Made by a program: the position numbers and the translations under genes
Assembly (NCBI GenBank): GCA_900545175.1
Contig: UQYF01000029.1
Span: 1-35,264 of the forward strand
Source of the DNA: an uncultured Eubacteriales bacterium
Lineage (GTDB): Bacteria; Bacillota; Clostridia; Lachnospirales; Lachnospiraceae
Direction of reading: 5' to 3'
DNA length: 35,264 bases
Shown here: positions 15,837 to 23,368 of the stretch, piece after piece
How positions within the stretch are numbered: the first letter of the stretch is position 1
How the letters are laid out: each line of letters starts with the position of its first letter
Notes under the pieces: generated by a model
Seen by the model: only the letters and a program-made list of their open reading frames with translations
Database searches by the model: none
What the model was told of the DNA's origin: nothing

Positions 15837-17057
15837 CTAATTCTTTGAATTTTTCTCATTGTACATCTTAACCATATTAGCCTTAGAAGCAAGTGAACCC
15901 GGCTTGGCGTTCTGGTTATAATATTCTGTTGAATCCTTGATTTCCTTAGCTCTCTCGCCTCTTCTGGCAATCTCGTCCTGCTTCCTCTGAACTGCCTCTT
16001 CATAGTCTGTAACAGCTCTTGTATCGACCTTCTTAGGAGGAAGTCCCTGCTTAGCTCTCTTTTTATTAACCTTCTCCATGTTCTTGGCGATAAGCCCTTC
16101 CACATCAACCTTATCCATGTACTTGTTAATAAATATCTGCTGGACACACTGTACAACGCTTCCCATGATCCAGTAAAGACCAAGACCACTAGGCATGGAA
16201 ATACAGAAAACTGCTGAGATAACAGGCATCATTGCGTTCATCATCTTCATGGACTGTGCTGCCGTATTGCTCTCATCAGCTTCATTCACAGGACTCTTAG
16301 ACTGCATGAGCTTAACTGAAAGCCACTGTGTAAGACCTGCAAGAAGCGGAATTAAAAGTGCAAGACTTAACTTGAAGCCCGGCGCTGTTGCTAAGTTAAT
16401 TCCAAAGAAATTGTTAACATGTAAAATCTTTTCAGACTGCTGTGCAATAGTATCTGAAATTCCGTTACCATAGCTTGCAAACGCATTCTTAAGTGTATCC
16501 CACTGCTCTGATGAAAATGCATTCAGGAATCTTAAGAGTGCATCCTCTGTATCACATGCAGTTGTAGTTAAACCACTGTCAATAAGTACCTGACTGTAGT
16601 TAGTAACACCTGTAATTGCGCTGATTATAGGCTCAAAAAGTGCCTTTACTCTCGGAACATAATATGGAATATCACGAACAACAGCGAAAATTCCGTAGAA
16701 AATAGGAAGCTGGATGAACATCTGAAGGCATCCGCCTGTAGGAGATGTTCCATACTTCTCATATACTGCTTTTGTCTCTGCCTGCATCTTCTGAATCGAA
16801 GCAGTATCATTTTTACCTTTGTATTTATTCTGTATAGCGGCAAGCTCCGGCTGCATCATCGATGACAGCTTGGAAAATCTCTGCTGCTTTATTGTCATAG
16901 GCATCATTATAAGCCTTACAATAATCGTAAAGAGAATAATACATAAACCAATGTTAAATCCACCGGTTATAAAGAACAACGCCTGCATAATATAGCCCAT
17001 TAACAAGGCGATAAAATCGATAATATCACCAAGAATAGGCACCTTTAATAAAATCAT
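15837..17057 (-). CDS. yidC: Membrane protein insertase YidC
   Basis: YidC (SpoIIIJ/Oxa1 family) inserts and folds proteins in the cytoplasmic membrane, alone or with Sec. The 406 residues contain the five-helix core: FNIGLCIILFTIIVRLIMMPM with the groove arginine R48, then the cytoplasmic helical hairpin (QQRFSKLSSMMQPELAAIQ to YEKYGTSPTGGCLQM), IFYGIFAVVRDIPYY, and the last helices FCISMPSGLGLYWIMGSVVQ. No lipobox cysteine is present at the N-terminus, unlike Bacillus SpoIIIJ. The basic C-terminal tail (KKRAKQGLPPKK onwards) is long. The start has AAGGAATAGGA upstream. Confidence 0.95.
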   Translation of the reverse strand: MILLKVPILGDIIDFIALLMGYIMQALFFITGGFNIGLCIILFTIIVRLIMMPMTIKQQRFSKLSSMMQPELAAIQNKYKGKNDTASIQKMQAETKAVYEKYGTSPTGGCLQMFIQLPIFYGIFAVVRDIPYYVPRVKALFEPIISAITGVTNYSQVLIDSGLTTTACDTEDALLRFLNAFSSEQWDTLKNAFASYGNGISDTIAQQSEKILHVNNFFGINLATAPGFKLSLALLIPLLAGLTQWLSVKLMQSKSPVNEADESNTAAQSMKMMNAMMPVISAVFCISMPSGLGLYWIMGSVVQCVQQIFINKYMDKVDVEGLIAKNMEKVNKKRAKQGLPPKKVDTRAVTDYEEAVQRKQDEIARRGERAKEIKDSTEYYNQNAKPGSLASKANMVKMYNEKNSKN

Positions 17058-17195
17058 TATTAATCCTATTCCTTCCCGGTCATTATCATATTAAAATGAA
17101 AACAACCCATTATTTCCCACCCGGATAATAATTCATTTGTATAAATCCTGAATATCAGTTGAGCCCGCGGAATATAATTCAGCTTATCGCTCTAT

Positions 17196-17240
17196 GAAAA
17201 ACCGCAAGGTTTTTCTAAAAGTTGAGTCTGCGGCTCAACT
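17196..17240 (-). terminator. Double hairpin between yidD and yidC, possible attenuator
   Basis: On the minus strand, AGTTGAG/CTCAACT (arms 17220-17226 and 17234-17240, ending at the yidD stop codon) is followed by T's, then by AAAACC/GGTTTT with a four-base loop (17196-17215), giving GGTTTTT. These could partly stop transcription before yidC. AGTTGAG plus GCGG also occurs directly repeated at about 17157-17170. Confidence 0.4.
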
Positions 17241-17452
17241 TATGGTACAGGATCATACCCTCCTTTTGCAAAAGGGTTACATCGAAGAATTCTCTTTGTA
17301 GTTAGGTAGCTCCCTTTGAGAGCACCATATTTCTCAATCGCTTCAATAGCATATTGAGAACAGGTTGGAGTGTATATACAGGTTGGATATTTCTTCATCG
17401 GTGAAAGAAATTTACGATAAAATCTTACCATCGCTATCAAAAGCTTTTTCAT
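17240..17452 (-). CDS. yidD: Membrane protein insertion efficiency factor YidD
   Basis: YidD is a small basic membrane-associated protein found between rnpA and yidC and thought to help YidC-dependent insertion. The 70 residues include the family signature YRKFLSP followed by TCIYTPTCSQYAIEAIEKYG and the end RCNPFAKGGYDPVP. I chose the ATG at 17452, preceded by GAGGTGA, because conserved YidD proteins start with a short MKKLLI-type sequence. The gene overlaps the end of rnpA by 41 bases, as is common. Confidence 0.93.
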   Translation of the reverse strand: MKKLLIAMVRFYRKFLSPMKKYPTCIYTPTCSQYAIEAIEKYGALKGSYLTTKRILRCNPFAKGGYDPVP

Positions 17453-17792
17453 GCTCACCTCGATAAATCCCATGCAGCTTACATATATGAATAAGTGCGC
17501 TCTGCGTATCCGCAAAGTTCTTACCCTTGTGCGCTGCTCTCGAAATAATCACTATGTCATAACCTGACTGTATACTATTGTAATTAAGTCTGCACGCTTC
17601 CCTTATGAGCCTCGTGAGACGGTGCCGGACAATGCTGTTCCCGACCTTCTTACTCACAGATATACCAATTCTGGTATTATCCGTTCCATTCTCCAAAACA
17701 TACATGACCAGATACTTGTTGGCATAAGACTTACCACTCTTATAAACCTTTTGAAATTCGATGTTTTTTTTCAAAGTTTCATAACTGCTCAT
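17412..17792 (-). CDS. rnpA: Ribonuclease P protein component
   Basis: RnpA is the protein subunit of RNase P, which assists the catalytic RNA in 5' processing of pre-tRNAs. The 126 residues show EFQKVYKSGKSYANKYLVMYVL, then RIGISVSKKVGNSIVRHRLTRLIREACR, the RNA-binding motif with His where Asn is most usual, and YDIVIISRAA. A GGAGG site is 11 bases before the ATG. It follows rpmH by about 64 bases and overlaps yidD. Confidence 0.95.
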   Translation of the reverse strand: MSSYETLKKNIEFQKVYKSGKSYANKYLVMYVLENGTDNTRIGISVSKKVGNSIVRHRLTRLIREACRLNYNSIQSGYDIVIISRAAHKGKNFADTQSALIHICKLHGIYRGEHEKAFDSDGKILS

Positions 17793-17856
17793 GTGTCAAA
17801 CTGCCTCCTGATAATTTTCTATGGATTGCATAGAAAAAAGGCCACACACCTGCGGC

Positions 17857-17991
17857 CTATACTGTTAAGCTCTTTCTTCCTTTAGCTCTTCTTGCAGATA
17901 AAACTTTTCTGCCGTTAGCTGTGCTCATTCTTGCTCTGAAACCGTGAACCTTGTTTCTCTGTCTCTTCTTTGGATGGAATGTCTGCTTCAT
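17857..17991 (-). CDS. rpmH: 50S ribosomal protein L34
   Basis: L34 is a 44-residue basic protein of the large ribosomal subunit. The sequence MKQTFHPKKRQRNKVHGF, then RARMSTANGRKVLSARRAKGRKSLTV, is diagnostic across the full length. The ATG at 17991 is preceded by AAAGGAGGTG. It is the first gene of the rpmH-rnpA-yidD-yidC-jag unit. Confidence 0.98.
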   Translation of the reverse strand: MKQTFHPKKRQRNKVHGFRARMSTANGRKVLSARRAKGRKSLTV

Positions 17992-18068
17992 ATTCCGTAC
18001 ACCTCCTTTTGATAATGATATGGCATAAATCGGTAAGCATATCATACTATAATTAAAACATCGTTCTA

Positions 18069-18097
18069 ATTTTATTCATTTTATCCCATAAAGTCAA
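18069..18097 (-). promoter_or_regulatory. Promoter of the rpmH-rnpA-yidD-yidC-jag unit
   Basis: On the minus strand TTGACT (18092-18097), a 17-base spacer and TAAAAT (18069-18074) form a good sigma-A-type promoter, 78 bases before the rpmH start. It faces away from the origin. Confidence 0.75.
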
Positions 18098-18278
18098 GCT
18101 TTTTTTGCAATTATTCATGCCTGTACATTATTTTTGTGAATCCGTCCCTGCTGCCGGCACATCACTGATTTATGGCATTGATTACAATGACAGCACTTTA
18201 AAGCTTGTCCGTAGATGCTTAACGGTTACTTTTTTCCATTTGCATCTCCCATAAAGGCAAAAATTATTGACAACCTGT

Positions 18279-18432
18279 TTATCCACATTATGGCCGTGAA
18301 TAAGTTATCCCCAAATTGTGGATAAGTTGTGGATAACTCTGTTGATGATTGTTCTTAACTTGTTAAAATTATCCACAAACCCTTTATTTAAGCCTATGGA
18401 AAATGTTAATTAAGATATTCACATTTTCCACA
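18279..18432. promoter_or_regulatory. oriC: oriC: DnaA-box cluster upstream of dnaA
   Basis: The rpmH-dnaA gap carries perfect DnaA boxes TTATCCACA at 18279-18287 and 18369-18377 (plus) and TGTGGATAA at 18317-18325 and 18328-18336 (minus), with one-mismatch boxes at 18305-18313 (TTATCCCCA) and 18424-18432 (TTTTCCACA). The following stretch, 18433-18830, is very AT-rich. This location and content are those of the Firmicute origin. Which of the AT-rich stretches unwinds cannot be told by eye. Confidence 0.85.
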
Positions 18433-18629
18433 AAGCAATTTTTAACACCATGATAATTTATCTGAAAGGTATATTATATGCAACTGTAACAAAATTATTA
18501 TGTAAACTTATTTTGTATATTATATATTTTCTCACGCCCACTCTTTCTAAACATTATTGTAAAACATACAATTACTAATTATTCAACTTAAAAACACTCA
18601 AATATAAAATGCATACCACAGTATCCTAC

Positions 18630-18706
18630 TCTATACTGTTTATTTTTTATCTATGATTACTTATTCCTACTCTACACTATTTATTCCCAATCTATGCCGT
18701 TTATTC
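18630..18706. repeat. Four imperfect 20-21-bp repeats in the origin
   Basis: Units beginning at 18630, 18650, 18671 and 18691 follow the pattern TCTAyrCyrTTTATTC: TCTATACTGTTTATT, TCTATGATTACTTATTC, TCTACACTATTTATTC and TCTATGCCGTTTATTC. Their spacing of 20, 21 and 20 bp equals two helical turns, so any protein bound would face one side. They lie about 145-220 bases before the dnaA start. They do not match the DnaA box, and no other named motif fits. Confidence 0.7.
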
Positions 18707-18788
18707 CAAAAAAATCCGACCCTCGCAAGATATGCCTGTATTGTCCATATTTTATGCAATTATTAGGTCACGTATTTTAGAGAATTCA

Positions 18789-18817
18789 TTGAAAAAAAGC
18801 AAATTTTAAGGTATAAT
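18789..18817 (+). promoter_or_regulatory. dnaA promoter
   Basis: TTGAAA (18789-18794), a 17-base spacer and a perfect TATAAT (18812-18817) lie 33 bases before the chosen dnaA start. The nearest DnaA boxes are about 360 bases upstream, so simple DnaA repression at the promoter is not evident. Confidence 0.75.
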
Positions 18818-18850
18818 AACTTAGAATGACACAAAATGGGAGAAATATCG

Positions 18851-20251
18851 ATGATTGCTGAAATTAAAGAAAAATGGCCTCTTATTTTAGAGACTATCAA
18901 GAATGAACATGAAGTCAGTGATGTATCATTTAAGACTTGGTTGCTGCCTCTTGAGCCTTATGATACACATGACGATGTTTTGTTTATACTGCTTCCGGAT
19001 GAGAGAATGGGTCAGAACTATATTAATTATATAGACAAGAAATATACAGTTCCTCTGAAGGTTGCCGTAGCTGAATGTACCGGTTTAGAGCTTGAAATCC
19101 AATTCATATTTCCAAGCCAGACCAAAGATATTGACAGACTTGTAAGCTCAGCCTCCGGTGTAAGCCGGACAAAGCCTGTCGTAACCAAGGCGGCGCCTTC
19201 CGATGAAGTGTTCGAGAAGGCCGGACTTAACAGAAAATATACCTTTGACACATATGTCGTCGGTGATAACAACAGCTTCGCACATGCAGCCGCTGTAGCT
19301 GTTGCCGAATCTCCTGCCGAGATATACAATCCTCTCTTTATATACGGAGGCGTAGGTCTTGGCAAGACGCATATTATGCAGTCAATAGGTAACTATATTT
19401 TAACGAAGGATCCTACCAAGAAGGTAATGTATGTCACTTCCGAAGCATTTACCAACGAACTCGTAGAATCCATCAAGAATGACCGTACCAATACCAACCA
19501 GAAGTTCCGTGACAAATACCGCAAGGTTGACGTTCTGCTTATCGATGATATTCAGTTCATTGCAGGTAAGGAAAGTACTCAGGAAGAGTTTTTCCATACC
19601 TTTAATGCTCTGCGCGAATCCAAGAAGCAGATAGTTATTTCATCAGATCGTCCGCCTAAGGATATTGCAACATTAGAGGACAGGCTTCGTTCAAGATTTG
19701 AATGGGGTCTCACTGTCGATATCGCACCTCCTTCTTACGAGACACGTATGGCTATTCTCCGCAAAAAAGCAGAATTTGAGAATCTCAATGTACCTAATGA
19801 GATATTAGAATATATTGCCAACAATATTAAATCCAACATCCGTGAGCTTGAAGGTTCTCTTACCAAGCTGACAGCTTACGCAAAGTTTACACATAATGAT
19901 CTTAGCATTGCACTTGCTGAGGAAGCACTTCGTGACATTATTTTCCCTAATGAGACCAGAGATGTCACACCTGACCTCATCATCAAGACAGTCTCCGACC
20001 ATTTTAATATCACACCTGCCGATATCACATCGCATAAGCGCAACAAGGAAATCGTATATCCTCGCCAGATTGCAATGTATCTTTGCCGTGCAATGACGGA
20101 CGTTCCGCTTGCGACTATCGGCAAAATTATAGGAAATCGTGACCACACCACCGTAATTCACGGTGCTGATAAAATTTCTGATGAGATTAAGAATAATGTA
20201 CAGACCAAAGAGCTTATAGATATCCTTATCAAAAAGATAAATCCATCTTAA
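18851..20251 (+). CDS. dnaA: Chromosomal replication initiator DnaA
   Basis: DnaA is the AAA+ ATPase that binds DnaA boxes at oriC, melts the origin and loads the helicase. The 466 residues show domain I (WPLILETIKNEHEVSDVSFKTWL), a short linker (about 90-120), the AAA+ domain with Walker A GGVGLGKT (166-173) and Walker B VLLIDDIQF (228-236), sensor region SSDRPP, and domain IV ending DHTTVIHGADKI, the DNA-binding signature. I prefer the ATG at 18851, seven bases after GGGAGA, over an ATG at 18836 with no ribosome site. It lies between the two DnaA-box clusters and heads the dnaA-dnaN unit. Confidence 0.97.
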   Translation: MIAEIKEKWPLILETIKNEHEVSDVSFKTWLLPLEPYDTHDDVLFILLPDERMGQNYINYIDKKYTVPLKVAVAECTGLELEIQFIFPSQTKDIDRLVSSASGVSRTKPVVTKAAPSDEVFEKAGLNRKYTFDTYVVGDNNSFAHAAAVAVAESPAEIYNPLFIYGGVGLGKTHIMQSIGNYILTKDPTKKVMYVTSEAFTNELVESIKNDRTNTNQKFRDKYRKVDVLLIDDIQFIAGKESTQEEFFHTFNALRESKKQIVISSDRPPKDIATLEDRLRSRFEWGLTVDIAPPSYETRMAILRKKAEFENLNVPNEILEYIANNIKSNIRELEGSLTKLTAYAKFTHNDLSIALAEEALRDIIFPNETRDVTPDLIIKTVSDHFNITPADITSHKRNKEIVYPRQIAMYLCRAMTDVPLATIGKIIGNRDHTTVIHGADKISDEIKNNVQTKELIDILIKKINPS

Positions 20252-20313
20252 GCTTTTGAGTTATCACCATTATTTAAATGACATTATAATTAAGGAAGAA
20301 ACTCGTTACGCTT

Positions 20314-20513
20314 TGTGGATAACCTGCTGGACAACATTGTGGATAAGTGTTGATAAATTCTCATTTTTTGTGTATAAACCACTTTCCTATCCACAGGATA
20401 TTTTTCCCGTTTTTTTTATCCACACAGGTTTAACAGCTTGTCCTTTAATTATTAACATACTTATCCTTTTTCTGAAACCCTTGATTTTAAGGGCTTTAGA
20501 AGGGTTATCAACA
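20314..20513. promoter_or_regulatory. oriC: DnaA-box cluster between dnaA and dnaN
   Basis: The 356-base gap has perfect boxes TGTGGATAA at 20314-20322 and 20338-20346 (minus) and TTATCCACA at 20416-20424 (plus), plus one-mismatch boxes at 20348-20356, 20387-20395 and 20505-20513. With the group upstream of dnaA this gives a bipartite origin as in Bacillus. T-rich runs around 20363-20418 are candidates for the unwinding site. I see no real gene here. Confidence 0.8.
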
Positions 20514-20607
20514 TATTCACAGCCCCTACTACGACTACTGCTGAATATTTTTATATATTTATTAACAGCACTCCACTGTGCATTATTTTTGAAAGGAGTT
20601 TCACACA

Positions 20608-21717
20608 ATGAAAATTATTTGCAACAAATCAGATCTTTTATCAGGTGTTAGCATAGTTCTCAAGGCTATACCATCAAGAACAACTATGACTATACTCGAA
20701 TGTATTCTTATAGATGCTTCCGCAGGAGAGATAAAATTTACCGGAAATGATATGGAACTTGGAATTGAGACTATAGTCAAAGGAGAAATCATAGACAGAG
20801 GTAAAGTTGCCATCGATGCCAAGATTTTTTCCGATATTATCAGAAAGCTTCCTGACAATGAAGTCACAATAGAGACAGACAGCAATTATGTGGCAAAAAT
20901 CACCTGTGAAAAAGCTAACTTTACTATTGCAGGCAAATCGGGAGAAGACTTTGCTTATCTTCCTTACGTTGAAAAAGATAAATTTATTGAATTGTCCAAG
21001 TTCTCTCTTAAAGAAGTTATACGACAGACTATTTTTTCTATTGCCGACAACGAAAGCAGCAACAGAATAATGACCGGTGAACTTTTTGAGATTAAGAACA
21101 ACAATCTCAGGGTTGTTTCTCTTGACGGACACAGAATTTCCATAAGAAATATTGAGCTTAAAGACTCTTATGATGATATTAAGGTTATTGTTCCGGGTAA
21201 AGCTCTCAATGAAATAAGCAAAATTTTATCAGGTGAAGCTGATGAGATGGTAAGCATCTTCTTTACAGACAACAATATTTTGTTCGAGTTTGATAGAACT
21301 AAGGTCGTTTCGAGACTGATTGACGGAGAGTTCTTCAAGATTGACCAGATGCTTTCTAAGGATTACGAGACTAAGGTTGTGATTAACAAGAAAGAATTTT
21401 TGGATTGTATAGACCGTTCAATGCTTCTTGTTAAGGAAGGTGACAAGAAGCCTATTATTGTAAATATTACAGACGGTTCTCTTGAGATAAAGATTAACTC
21501 ACCTATCGGTTCAATGAATGAGGATATCGATATCACAAAAGAAGGCAAGGATATTATGATTGGTTTTAATGGCAGATTCTTAATGGATGCGCTTAAGGTT
21601 ATAGATGATGAACAGATTTCGATGTATCTTATGAATCCTAAGGCTCCTTGTTTTATCCGCGATGATAAGAACGAGTATATCTATCTCATTCTTCCTGTCA
21701 ACTTTAACAATTATTAA
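20608..21717 (+). CDS. dnaN: DNA polymerase III beta sliding clamp
   Basis: DnaN is the ring-shaped processivity clamp for the replicative polymerase. The 369-residue length is standard. Seen are the start MKIICNKSDLLSGVSIVLKAIP, then SGEDFAYLP, LRVVSLDGHRISI, and the C-terminal FNGRFLMDALKVIDDEQISMYLMNPKAPCFI ending LILPVNFNNY; the last residues form the clamp-partner groove. The ATG has GAAAGGAG upstream. It lies directly after dnaA. Confidence 0.97.
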   Translation: MKIICNKSDLLSGVSIVLKAIPSRTTMTILECILIDASAGEIKFTGNDMELGIETIVKGEIIDRGKVAIDAKIFSDIIRKLPDNEVTIETDSNYVAKITCEKANFTIAGKSGEDFAYLPYVEKDKFIELSKFSLKEVIRQTIFSIADNESSNRIMTGELFEIKNNNLRVVSLDGHRISIRNIELKDSYDDIKVIVPGKALNEISKILSGEADEMVSIFFTDNNILFEFDRTKVVSRLIDGEFFKIDQMLSKDYETKVVINKKEFLDCIDRSMLLVKEGDKKPIIVNITDGSLEIKINSPIGSMNEDIDITKEGKDIMIGFNGRFLMDALKVIDDEQISMYLMNPKAPCFIRDDKNEYIYLILPVNFNNY

Positions 21718-21802
21718 TATAGACATAACTGGGATTCTGGAATTGTTCTTAATTTTTAGAATTCTCTATTATAAACAATATAAAAAAGGATTAATTATTT
21801 AG

Positions 21803-21856
21803 AATCATAACTGCGGGACTGCCATTTGAAGGGTTTGGTTTTGCAAGGTTATGATT
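21803..21856 (+). terminator. Probable terminator after dnaN
   Basis: AATCATAAC (21803-21811) and GTTATGATT (21848-21856) form a 9-bp stem closing a loop with further pairing potential, followed by TTTTAC. It lies 86 bases after the dnaN stop. The stem is AT-rich, so strength is uncertain. Confidence 0.5.
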
Positions 21857-21873
21857 TTTACAAAATGAATAAT

Positions 21874-21916
21874 TATGCATTATGAATATTTATTAATGTA
21901 TAATGCATAAATATTC
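21874..21916. repeat. Two interleaved inverted repeats upstream of yaaA
   Basis: TATGCATTAT (21874-21883) pairs with ATAATGCATA (21900-21909), and GAATATTTA (21884-21892) pairs with TAAATATTC (21908-21916). The order is A-B-A'-B', which as RNA would be a pseudoknot or two exclusive hairpins. It lies 72 bases before the yaaA start. AT-rich composition makes chance pairing more likely. Confidence 0.4.
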
Positions 21917-21987
21917 TAATTTAAAGCAATGTAAATGCATGGCAATAATTTATAAGCATAGCTGTGTACTGTTTAGAAAGGGAAAAT

Positions 21988-22197
21988 ATGGAAATAATAA
22001 AGTTACGTGATGAATTTATAAAGCTTGGACAGGCGTTAAAGGCAGCAGGACTTGTGGAGTCGGGAGTTGATGCAAAGCTTGTTATCCTTGATGGTCAGGT
22101 CAAAGTCAACGGTGCCGTGGAGCTTCAAAGAGGTAAGAAGCTTCATGCCGGTGACGTGGTTGAGTATGATGGAGAAACTATTAAGATCGAGGAATAA
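21988..22197 (+). CDS. yaaA: S4-domain RNA-binding protein YaaA
   Basis: This is the 70-residue S4-like protein regularly found between dnaN and recF in Firmicutes. It reads FIKLGQALKAAGLVESGVDAKLVILDGQVKVNGAVELQRGKKLHAGDVVEYD, the S4 RNA-binding fold. Its exact role is unsettled; ribosome-related binding has been proposed for the family. I chose the ATG at 21988, preceded by AAAGGG. It ends two bases before the recF start, so the two are translationally coupled. Confidence 0.9.
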   Translation: MEIIKLRDEFIKLGQALKAAGLVESGVDAKLVILDGQVKVNGAVELQRGKKLHAGDVVEYDGETIKIEE

Positions 22198-22199
22198 TT

Positions 22200-23285
22200 A
22201 TGGTTATCGAAGCTCTTGATTTGCAAAATTACAGAAATTATGAGCTGCTTGGCATGAAGTTTTCACCGGAAACCAATATTCTGTATGGCGATAACGCACA
22301 GGGAAAGACCAATATACTTGAAGCGATATATGTTGCAGGTACGACCAAGTCGCATCGCGCAAGCAAGGACAGGGAAATAATTGCTTTTGACAGCGATGAG
22401 GCTCATATTAAGATGCTTGTCCGCAAGAATAATATTTCACGGCGGATTGATATGCATCTTAAGAAGAACAAGACAAAAGGTGTAGCGATAGATGGCATTC
22501 CAATCAAGAGAGCAGTGGATCTGCTTGGAATAATCAATATCGTCTTTTTCTCGCCGGAGGATCTTAACATAATCAAGAGCGGGCCGGCAGAACGCAGGCG
22601 GTTTATGGATATGGAGCTGTGCCAGTTAGACAAGATATATGTTCATAATCTGGTAAATTACAACAAAGCTCTTTTACAGAGGAATAAGCTTTTAAAGGAT
22701 ATTTCATTTATTCCGTCACTCGCGGATACACTGGATGTGTGGGACGAACAGCTTGTCAGCTATGGAAATGAGCTTATAAGAATAAGACGGGATTTTGTAA
22801 ATAATCTTAATAGTATTATATATGATATCCATGGGCGGCTGTCAGGTAATAAAGAGCAGCTTAAGCTTATATATGAACCGATAGTTACCGAGGAAGAGTT
22901 TATGAGCAGGCTTTTATCGTCAAGGGAAAAGGATATCCGACAGAAGACTACTGTGTATGGCCCTCACAGGGACGATTTGAGCTTTATGCTCGGTGATATG
23001 GATGTCAGAAAATATGGTTCACAGGGACAGCAAAGAACCTGTGCACTGTCATTAAAATTATCAGAGATAGAGCTAGTTAAGCTGCTTACAGGGGACACTC
23101 CGGTGCTGCTGCTTGATGATGTCTTTTCGGAGCTTGATGCTAACAGACAGAACTATCTGCTTGACAGCATAAGTAATGTACAGACTATTGTCACATGCAC
23201 AGGGCTTGACGAATTTATTAATTATCGTTTTCACTTAGATAAGGTTTTCTATGTGATGAACGGACATGTTGTTGAAAAAAATTGA
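22200..23285 (+). CDS. recF: DNA repair and recombination protein RecF
   Basis: RecF is an ABC/SMC-like ATPase that with RecO and RecR loads RecA at gaps. The 361 residues carry LQNYRNYELL, Walker A GDNAQGKTNILEAIY (about 30-44), the signature SQGQQRTCALSLKLSE and Walker B VLLLDDVFSELD. The ribosome site GAGGAATAATT lies in the end of yaaA. Gene order yaaA-recF-gyrB is standard; there is no extra small gene between recF and gyrB here. Confidence 0.96.
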   Translation: MVIEALDLQNYRNYELLGMKFSPETNILYGDNAQGKTNILEAIYVAGTTKSHRASKDREIIAFDSDEAHIKMLVRKNNISRRIDMHLKKNKTKGVAIDGIPIKRAVDLLGIINIVFFSPEDLNIIKSGPAERRRFMDMELCQLDKIYVHNLVNYNKALLQRNKLLKDISFIPSLADTLDVWDEQLVSYGNELIRIRRDFVNNLNSIIYDIHGRLSGNKEQLKLIYEPIVTEEEFMSRLLSSREKDIRQKTTVYGPHRDDLSFMLGDMDVRKYGSQGQQRTCALSLKLSEIELVKLLTGDTPVLLLDDVFSELDANRQNYLLDSISNVQTIVTCTGLDEFINYRFHLDKVFYVMNGHVVEKN

Positions 23286-23368
23286 CTTTAAGAATATATG
23301 TGAGAGCGCTGTCAGCACATATATAACTATATTTAGAATATTTTATCCGGCGCAGAAATGAGGAAAGC

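Noticed and set aside
20256..20651. Open reading frame of 131 codons between dnaA and dnaN
   Set aside because: It crosses the DnaA-box cluster, has no ribosome site, is rich in Leu/Ile/Phe from T-rich DNA, and overlaps the dnaN start.
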